64,000 bases of DNA from Oscheius onirici (lineage: Eukaryota > Nematoda > Chromadorea > Rhabditida > Rhabditidae), in NCBI GenBank assembly GCA_932521025.1, contig OW051472.1, positions 8,494,001-8,558,000 on the forward strand, written 5' to 3'. Positions 56,532 through 64,000 of this stretch are shown piece by piece (within the stretch, counting starts at the first letter, position 1; every line of letters begins with the position of its first letter). The notes below the pieces were generated by a model. That model made no database searches, was not told the origin of the DNA, and saw nothing but the letters and a program-made list of their open reading frames with translations. Both the position numbers and the translations under genes were made by a program.

Positions 56532-58666
56532 ATTTGGACGACGAGCCGCCGAAAACCTAATTGCGACATTCAGCTGCTCTGATACTTGAGGGGAGAGAGA
56601 GAGAGAGTCACTTCCTAGTTTCTTTTGTCCAATCTAAGTGGTCTGTTGTCCTGAGGTCTTGTCGGAACATAGTTAATGACACCTTCTGACGGATTACAGC
56701 CAGATCCGTGATCTAGTCGACAAGCCGCAAACATGCTGTTTAACTTTACAATCGTTCATCTCCCATTTCCCGCTCTTCTTACGTTTTTTTAAAGGAAGCC
56801 TCCGGGATCGGGTGAAATGGTGCAACTGCTGCGGGACCAATTGGCTTTGGTCCCGTCACGATCTTACCCCCCCCCCCCCCCCCAAAGTGCATATTTTGCA
56901 TTTTTCGACGCCTTGCACTCGTTTTTTCGCTTTCAAATTCTGTTTAATCGATTCGGCATCAAATTTTACGCCAGTTACGTCTATTCCGACATCAAAATTA
57001 TCGAGTTAGGAAAGAACGGAAACGCTGTTTTCGCCTTTTCCTTCCGGATTTAATAAATTTTTGCTGTCGGAATGTAAAATGTCTGATGATCTGTTGTAAA
57101 ATGTGATGCCAACTCGATTAAAACTCCTTTAACACTCTTCTTCCAATTCGAATATTTAAGACAGATTACTGTCCAGATGGTTTGTTTTTCTGCGCGGAAA
57201 GAGCAAGAACAAACAGATCGCACATTGTTTGTTGACAGTCTCTATTATCCCCCCGGATGTACCTCGGTTGACAAGATTGACAAGGAAGATCTCCCCTGAC
57301 ACTTTGCTCCAGTCCAAATGAACCGACTGTTCATGATAATGACTCAATGTTGCAGCTGAGAGTTGTCTGTCACATGCACAAATGACGTCTTCGCTTGCGG
57401 CTGCTGCTGCTGCTCTCCTCGCTTTACACCCATCCTGCTCGATCAATGTGACCGTCGTGAACAAGTGTCCCTTCTGAGTCGTCGCCCGACTGCTCTGTTT
57501 GTGTTACTCTCTCATGTCCCTCGCAATCCGACTTTAGTGACGATCCTGCCGGAATTCGTCCCGTCGTCCCCCTAACCTCCAAATGGAATTACGGCCTCTT
57601 TGAAAGAAGGCTCGAGAGAGAGACCCATTCAGCTCTTGTTTTCTTCTCCAAAGGTGCATCGACTCTTTTTTTTTACTTTCCATCTGTCCTGAACTAATCT
57701 TTGCCTAAATCTCAATCATCATAACTTTGAATAAGCCCATAAATATTAGGCTGACAATGCTTTCTTCGTTCGTAATTCGGACCGAACTCCCTGAGGACTC
57801 TGCCCGTCTACATGTCCGCATATGGCAATTATCGCGCACTCGTCGCTCACTCTGTCCATCAGCTCATTAACATAACCGACACCTCCCGATTCATTTCAAT
57901 CTCTAGAAGCTTGTACATTTTTTCTGTAACATTATGGTAGAAAAAGCGGATAGGAACTGGGTTCTCGAGAGCAACACATCCTAATCGAGCACTTTGTCAG
58001 AGATATTTGGCAGTTCCAAGTCCCAACGGTCACAAATCATCCTTGGGAAAAACGAGACAGAACATTTGTTCTCTCTGTCACTTGTTCTTCATATGCTTTT
58101 ACAACTTTTTCAATTGAATGAGGCTAAAGAAGCGTGTGCCCTCTGCCACATGTTGCTAATCAGAGCGTCGCGTAGAATTTGCATAAGTAGCCGTTGGCCA
58201 TCACCGCTTCCGAAGGAACTTCTCGGAGGGCCAATTGAGTGTTCGTTAGCCGAAGAGCCACAATTGGCGCCCTCAGAGCCACCTACCCCAATTGGCAGAA
58301 TAATCTTCTTCTCTCTTTTATCTTGACTCTCATCCCGGAACTTCATTACTGACCGCACTTTTTCGGGGTTCCTCTTGTTTACGACAAATTGTAAAAAGAG
58401 ACTCATTCAGTTTGACTCTGCTAGTCATTAACCGAGAGAAAATTGGCTGTAAAATGGCTCCCAACGTCCCTCTCTTTTTCGCGTCGAAATTAAAAATCTC
58501 TGGACCATAAACTTTGTCAATCGGATTGCAGTTAATATTTCCGCTGCGTGCTCCCGTTGTCTCATGTATACATGGGGGTATACATGGGGGTCTGTGTGTT
58601 CTCACCCTCGAGTCCTTTTCATTCGTTTCGCACATTCTCTTCCCTCTTCAGGTCCATGCTGCTGCG
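56532..58666. other. 2.1 kb intergenic, no supported gene
   Basis: Between the divergently oriented K2P and neuroligin genes, so probably shared promoter DNA. A run of about 17 C lies at about 56868-56884 and a short GCTGCTGCTGC repeat near 57400. The open frames seen lack coding support. Confidence 0.45.
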
Positions 58667-61600
58667 ATGACAAGCTCTCTGCTCTATCTTTTCGTTCTTC
58701 TCTTCTACGGACTAGTCAGGTAAGACGGAGCATCTGGTCCGCTCCTCCGGGATCTCATACTCTTTTTGTTGGAACCATCTGCGCGAATTGATAGGTGAGA
58801 GATGAGAGTTTCAGTGCCGAGCAGAGATCTGTCAGTACTTCGTGGGGAGTCATCCAAGGGGATCTGGTTCAGCCGGGAGATGACTTGCCTCCAGTCGCCC
58901 AATTCCTGGGCATCCCATATGGAGTGGCACCCAGTGGTCAGTTCCGATTCAACATGGCCATATCGGCAGCAAAATGGACGCACATGCCTAAAGAGACTAG
59001 ACGACTACCAAACTCTTGTCTACAGACGCAGCTGCCTGAACTTTCTGAAACTCGGTAAGCATGAGATGTATTTGTGACTCAATTCGTTTCAGAGCTTTCA
59101 AACACACGTCTGCTCAGAGGTTCGATTTGATCCATCGTCTTCTGCCCAAGTTGAAACAGCAATCTGAGGACTGTCTCTTCATGAATTTGTTTGTTCCGGA
59201 ACGATTGGAATCGTCGCAACGGGAATCGCCTCTTCCCGTCCTAGTTCTCGTCCATGGAGATGACTACGGATGGGGCGGTGCCAATCCGTACAACGGTCAG
59301 ATCTCATGCCGTATTCTCGGTTCTTGTGGGACTTGTGGGACGACTTCATCCATAATCCACAAAGTACAGTAATAATTAGTCAATAACAAAAAGTAAGTTA
59401 TAACAAAAAAAGATAGATAAGGAGAAACTAAATTACAAAGAAAATACATCCATCAGGATTTATTTGGTAGTTTTACTCTTAAAATATCATGTGAGAATTT
59501 TCCAATGGCTTCGAGAGTTCGAGCAAACAGGCATCCTTGACGCTACATAAACTCAAAGGTGACAAGTTATGCTTTTGTTATATGCTGCCTAAGCTGTGCA
59601 GTATTCAGTCTGGATATTTTGATACTTTTACATAAAACTACTTTGTACTTTGTACTAATTCCTGTACTTTGTAGATTATGGATGAAGTCACCCATGTACT
59701 CCGCAAGAACCGTATTCTCATACGATATTATTTCAGGCACCTTCTTGGCAGCTCATGGACAAATCATCGTCGTGACTCTCAACTACCGTCTCGGAGTCTA
59801 CGGTAACTTTTTTTCATCTGAACTACACTGCGCGTCATAATTATGAGTCACCCCCTGAAATATTTAGCTATAGCGGATTGTTGCAGCAATGGTTTCTTTG
59901 TTTTTCTCATGTAGAAAAACCAACGGAAAAAATTTCTAGGCCATTTCTTCATTTTGTTCATCCGCCATCCTCAAAAAATGGGCGCGTCATAATTTTGAGC
60001 CCTTTTCGCACAGAATTATGAATTTGTGCCTTCCATATATGTCCAATGTATGACGTAAAAGTCTAGGTTTCCTTGGTCGCTGTGAGTCGTCCTCTTGTGC
60101 TGGCAACTCTGGCATTTCTGACCTAGTCAGCGCCTTGACCATGCTAAACGTCGTCCTACCTTCCTTCGGAGGCGATCCTCGATCTGTGACTTTGATGGGA
60201 TGGGGCTCTGGAGCTTCGTTGGTTTCTCTTCTCATGGCTTCTCCTCTCACCCAGCCCGGAAAACGACTTTTCCGTCGAGCCATCCTTCTCGATGGAACTG
60301 CCCTCGCACCATGGGCCATGTCTCATGATCCACAGTCCTATTTCTTGCAGCTGGCTGAGAATCTAGGGGTTTGTTAATATCTTTGGGTTTAAATAGAAAT
60401 CATTTTTCAGTGCGCCAACAGAAACAAGTCGTCCTTTGGAGAAAGTGTCGACGTCATCGTCCGCTGTCTGCAAGAACACAGCTCACAAAATGTTACCAAA
60501 GCCGCTCAAAAGATCGATGTCCCGTCATTTTTATCAGCTTTTGCTCCAATTGTGGATGGACAGGTTACTCTTTCAAGTCCTTCTAAAAAAAGTACTTTTA
60601 GTTGATCCCGAATCGTCCACGACTGTCCTTCTCCGCCCAATACGGATCTCTATTTCGGGAGATTGATCTTCTCGTCGGAACAGCAGCCAATCCAGCTCAT
60701 CATCTTCTCTCTAACGAGGATCTTCTTCACGGAATCGGTCGCGATAGGAGAGAGAAAGTCTTCAGGTTCGTAAATTAAGCCAATTTCATTAGGCTTGTTG
60801 TCTGGGAGGTCGCTGAGTGCGCAACCAAGACGAGTCACTTACAGAACCCTCGTTCGAAATCTCTATGACTACCATCGTTCGGAGTTATTGTCTGCTATCA
60901 ATAATGAGTACACCGATTGGGAGAACCCGAAAGACCATCCGAAATCGATTCGGAACGGAGTTTTGGCAGCTTTAGGCGATGTTCTTTACACGTCTCCTCT
61001 AGTTGAGACGCTTCGTCTTCACAGCTCGGATGAATCGAGAAAGCAGTCCAGTACCTATATGTAAAATATTTTGGCTGTCAGTTTTAAGAACAAGCTTAGG
61101 TTTGTCTTCGCTCATGAGACTCGTGCCTGGATGAGTGAACAGCCGAACAGTGGAGTGAGAGGAGCTCTTTCGGGCGACCACCTTCCGTACATTCTTGGCT
61201 ATCCTTTGGGCACATCTGATAAAGAGGACAAGCTCTATTCCGGATTCAATGTCGACGATAAGGGCGTCTCACGTGTCATCATGCACTACGTTTCAAACTT
61301 TGTCAAATCTGGGTACGATTTTTGCTTATCTTCCATCTAAAATCGAAAATTTTAGCGACCCATCCAAGCCAATATCTATGCCCAAGAACTTTCCAGTAGG
61401 AGACGCCTATCACTCGACTGCTTGGCCTCAATACGACGAGAAGAATCGAGAAGCATATTTGGAAATCAGTGAGAATTCTAAAAAAAACCTTTCAACAAGT
61501 GTTTAGCGGACCGACCTCGAGTCAAGAACTATTACCGAAATGCCCAGGTAGCTTTCTGGACAAGCTTTGTTCCCGCTCTGAATGCGGGGGAGACAGAAGG

Positions 61601-63347
61601 AGTGTCAGTTCCAAGAGAACACCACTTTCTTTCGGATCACATGAAAAGAGACAGCTTTTTCGGCCGTGTCCGACCATTTGCGTCTCACATGAACGATCCC
61701 TTCCCACCGCCTCCAATGCCTCCATCGCCTCCTCCAGAACATTTGAAGAAAGCCAGTACTTGTAGGTTTTAAAGTTTGGCCAAAGGCTTTTCATGGGAAG
61801 AGCTCTCGGCCACGCCACCCCACGCCAGTATTATCGAGGTAACTAGGCCGTTTCTGAACAGATTTGGCTCAAATTTGGATAGGAGATTCTTGACATAAAC
61901 AAAAAATACTTATCCTGGGGAATCATGTCAAGAATCTCCTGTCCAAATTTGAGACAAATCCGTTCAGAAACGGCCGAGTTACCTCGGGGATACTGGCGCG
62001 GGATCGCTATGTCGCGCGCTCTATTGACGCCGCGAGCTGTTTTGGAGAGAAAATCCTATGTTCAGCGCGACCACCCTCTCCTAGTGCTCCATCAGTCGAA
62101 GCGACTTCGGTCAGTCATGGGAACACGAGCAGTACTATTTTGACCATCACGATAGTCATCGGAGTTGGACTTCTTTTGCTGAACATTTGTGTATTTTGTG
62201 GATTGAAACGAAGTGTAAGTTGTAGTCTGAATACAATTTCTCAAAGATTTCTTCAGTGTAACAGCAACCGAGAGAAGCAAATGAAGCACAAGCTGGAGCT
62301 GCAGTACCAAACCTACAATGCCAATCATGCCGCTAATCCCGACCCATATAACAATATGAACTCTCCAGTAAGTAGACGACTGAATGTCTTAGCATGGCTC
62401 TGCTTTCCTACTAACCAGGGTTTGGCGGACAGCGGATTTTTTGCGCGAACACGGGCTGAACAGTAGCATAGTTTTTTGGGTCGAACCGAACACGGATCGA
62501 ACAGAGCACTTTTAGTTCGAAGTCGAACCGAACACGGTGTGTCACAAAGTTCGTCCGACGGACAGCGGACACGGGACGAACAATTCGAAAATTTCCACTC
62601 AAATTCAATTTTTAGAGCAAATCAGGCACTTTAAACAAAGGAACTTTTATCAAAAACTGTGTTATTGAATAGACGAAAAGATTTTGGAAATATCTGGGCC
62701 ATGGAAAATTTTAGACTTTGGCACTGAGAAAGGCAATTTTTTGACAATTTCTAGTGCAAAAAGTGTCCGTGTTGTGTGTTGTTCGTCCGGCTTTTGAAGT
62801 CTGTTCGAGCCTCGAACATCGAACTTTCGTGTTCGTCATGCGAACCGGACGTCCGCGTCTCCCAATGTTCGACGTCGAACATGGACTGTTCGTGTTCGTG
62901 TCCGGCCCAAATTAAAATCGAACATGGACGTCCGCCCAACCCTGCTACTAACCTCTTCAGCTTTCCCTGATGCCTCCTCCTCCACCCTCTGTAGCTCATG
63001 GAATGTCTCACGAGATTGACATCTTCGACCGACCTCTGTTCATGGGACACGTTCCTCAGTCGTGTGGCAGCTTACCTCGTCACTCCTTCCAAGAACAGGC
63101 TCGTGCATGTTTTCTAACTCTTTTCCTACTTTTCTGCTTACCATAAAATAGTAGAAGAAATAAGTCAGTACAGTTCCAGGAACCGCTGCTAGCCGGAACA
63201 CAGAAGGGTATTGTAGCTCGACCGGGAATTTCTCCGACATGTCCACGACATGGAAGAGCTGCTCTGGCTGTTCATAGCAGTCGAGGGAACAGTGTCGCAT
63301 CGGCCGGATCCTCCCAACCGCCTCCTTTAGAAGAGATTCAAGTTTGA
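58667..63347 (+). CDS. nlg-1: neuroligin (postsynaptic adhesion protein, nlg-1-like)
   Basis: Signal peptide MTSSLLYLFVLLFYGLV joins via TTTCAG to SAEQRSVSTSWGVIQGDLVQ. The cholinesterase-like ectodomain carries VAQFLGIPYGVAPSGQFRFN, SAAKWTHMPKETRRL, QSEDCLFMNLFVPERL, VLVHGDDYGWGGANPYNG, IIVVTLNYRLGVYGFLGRCE, FGGDPRSVTLMGWGSGASLV, ILLDGTALAPWAMSHDP, TDWENPKDHPKSIRNGVL and MHYVSNFVKSG. The nucleophile elbow reads GWGSG instead of GESAG, so it is catalytically dead as in neuroligins. After a Pro-rich stalk (LPFPPPPMPPSPPP region) a transmembrane helix follows (TILTITIVIGVGLLLLNICV). The cytoplasmic tail contains SLMPPPPPSVAHGMSHEIDI and ends PPPLEEIQV, a likely PDZ-binding end. Four introns are enlarged by repeats. 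Very close to C. elegans NLG-1 over its whole length. Confidence 0.95.
59342..59689. mobile_element. terminal-inverted-repeat element in a neuroligin intron
   Basis: GACTTCATCCATAATCCACA (AAGTACAG) at 59342-59369 is matched by its reverse complement at 59662-59689 with one mismatch over 28 bp. The 290-bp AT-rich interior has no open frame. No clear target duplication. Confidence 0.7.
59824..60010. repeat. mariner-end-like repeats in a neuroligin intron
   Basis: CTGCGCGTCATAATTATGAGT at about 59829 and GGGCGCGTCATAATTTTGAG at about 59979 share GCGCGTCATAATT-TGAG in direct orientation. The first, preceded by TACA, looks like the terminus of a Tc1/mariner-type element. Probably a decayed remnant. 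Confidence 0.4.
61823..61999. mobile_element. near-perfect foldback element in a neuroligin intron
   Basis: Arms of about 75 bp: CGCCAGTATTATCGAGGTAA, GGCCGTTTCTGAACAGATTT, GGAGATTCTTGACAT on the left, with the complement on the right ending GGGGATACTGGCGCG. The loop is about 28 bp. It sits just before the exon of the membrane helix. Confidence 0.85.
62416..62944. mobile_element. hAT-like MITE with 8-bp target duplication in a neuroligin intron
   Basis: Ends CAGGGTTTGGCGGAC and GTCCGCCCAACCCTG are terminal inverted repeats. CTACTAAC is duplicated exactly at 62408-62415 and 62945-62952. Eight-base duplications and CAGGG-type ends are typical of hAT elements. The interior is rich in CGAACCGAACACG and its complement. 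The 593-bp intron (62368-62960) shrinks to 56 bp without the element and one repeat. Confidence 0.92.
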
Positions 63348-63563
63348 CCTCATTTTCCAATGCCTTTCATGATCTCCTTCAACTGGGTACTCATTCTCCC
63401 TTGGCGCTTTCAGAGCTCACAGTCTTATCCCCGTGCTCATATGTACAGAATGTTTTTTGAATAAACATTTACTTGAACAAATTGTTTGTTTTACCAAATT
63501 ATCACCTTGCGTAGTTTTCGTTACGCAAAGTTGCGTACGAAGAATATAGTAGAAATTCGAATA

Positions 63564-63786
63564 CCGTATTTCTTCTAATATATAGAAGCACCCCTGTACG
63601 CAATTACGTACGCATTTTTTTCGGAATGACACAAAATTTTCCCAATCTTCCGATTATTTTTCCCATACAGATAGACATCTCAGCTACCAAGGAAAAATTA
63701 AAAATAAATTGAAAAATTATGTCTTCACCCCGAAAAAAATGCGTACGTAATTGCGTACAGGGGTGCTTCTGTTAGAGCTTTTACGG
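63564..63786. mobile_element. CCGTA-family MITE downstream of neuroligin
   Basis: Ends CCGTATTTCTTCTAATATAT and AGAGCTTTTACGG, TA at 63562-63563 and 63787-63788. Sub-terminal GAAGCACCCCTGTACGCAATT and its complement TGCGTACAGGGGTGCTTC pair well; the AT-rich middle is unlike that of the other copies. Confidence 0.82.
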
Positions 63787-63881
63787 TAAATTGGTTTGTT
63801 CGCGTTCGCAATTTCTCGTCAATAATAAAATAATGAATATTTGGCATGCAATTAAATACAGCAAACTAAGCGACGTTAGAT

Positions 63882-64000
63882 ATGCGTCGTCTATACATGG
63901 TAGCTCTTCTATTTCTGCGTAGGAACATTCCCTTTTTTTCTCAGTTTTCCATTCCAGAATTAGAAGCTGCAGTTCGAGATAAATTGACGGCTAGATCAAT
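63882..64000 (+). CDS. start of a secreted or membrane protein (cut by right edge)
   Basis: ATG at 63882 opens MRRLYMVALLFL, a plausible signal peptide. A GTAGGA donor and a CCATTCCAG acceptor (intron of about 39 bp) would join it to LEAAVRDKLTARS before the edge. An unspliced frame also stays open to the end. Too short to name the family. Confidence 0.35.
   Translation, partial: MRRLYMVALLFLRRNIPFFSQFSIPELEAAVRDKLTARS

Noticed and set aside
57156-57464. 102-codon minus-strand frame with a poly-Ala run
   Set aside because: The Ala run comes from a GCT/GCA microsatellite read in antisense; no other support.
1-64000. CRISPR array, insertion sequences of bacteria, or operon structure with SL2-type spacing
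   Set aside because: No regularly spaced direct repeats or transposase genes. Same-strand neighbours are separated by more than about 400 bp, apart from nested or convergent pairs, so no clear operon.

Overview
This is nuclear DNA from a nematode, most likely a rhabditid. Genes are split by introns that are mostly 35-60 bp, start with GT and end in TTTCAG-like acceptors. The gene content is typically nematode: an SRAB chemoreceptor, ShK and EB cysteine-rich secreted proteins, a MOLO-1-like protein, a cysl-type cysteine synthase and a neuroligin close to nlg-1. I see no CRISPR array, rRNA or convincing tRNA. The genus cannot be told from the sequence alone.

Layout. 0-6 kb: start of a prolyl oligopeptidase (cut by the left edge), a small helical protein, an SRAB GPCR, and a membrane-anchored coiled-coil protein with a let-7-like sequence in an intron. 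7-12 kb: N-acetylglucosaminyltransferase I, a TMEM186-like mitochondrial protein and an unknown secreted protein. 12-19 kb, minus strand: a secreted EB/mucin/ShK protein and a PRRC2 (BAT2) homologue. 20-37 kb, plus strand: the SCYL2 pseudokinase, with two paralogous ShK genes nested antisense in a 2 kb intron, then the giant BEACH/WD40 protein LYST. 37-46 kb: a GPI-anchored three-finger-like protein, a CCCH zinc-finger protein, a cysteine synthase, a C2H2-like protein and an SLC26 anion transporter. 46-50 kb: a small membrane protein and a mostly empty 3.1 kb stretch. 50-57 kb: a prohormone-like peptide gene, a MOLO-1-like protein, a MAP3K-like kinase with membrane segments, and a two-pore potassium channel. 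58-63 kb: neuroligin. The right edge cuts a gene with a possible signal peptide.

The most striking feature is the large number of short foldback (inverted-repeat) elements, most of them inside introns. At least five copies of one TA-flanked family begin and end CCGTA/TACGG. Four of these sit in introns of PRRC2, SLC26, a K2P channel and a zinc-finger gene. Subtracting the element and one TA leaves host introns of 45, 36, 36 and 37 bp, the normal size here. Neuroligin alone carries a hAT-like element with an 8-bp target duplication and at least two other terminal-inverted-repeat elements. LYST carries two elements and the kinase one. Several synapse or neuromuscular-junction genes (neuroligin, MOLO-1-like, K2P, a possible peptide prohormone) lie together at 49-63 kb; I treat this as coincidence unless synteny shows otherwise.
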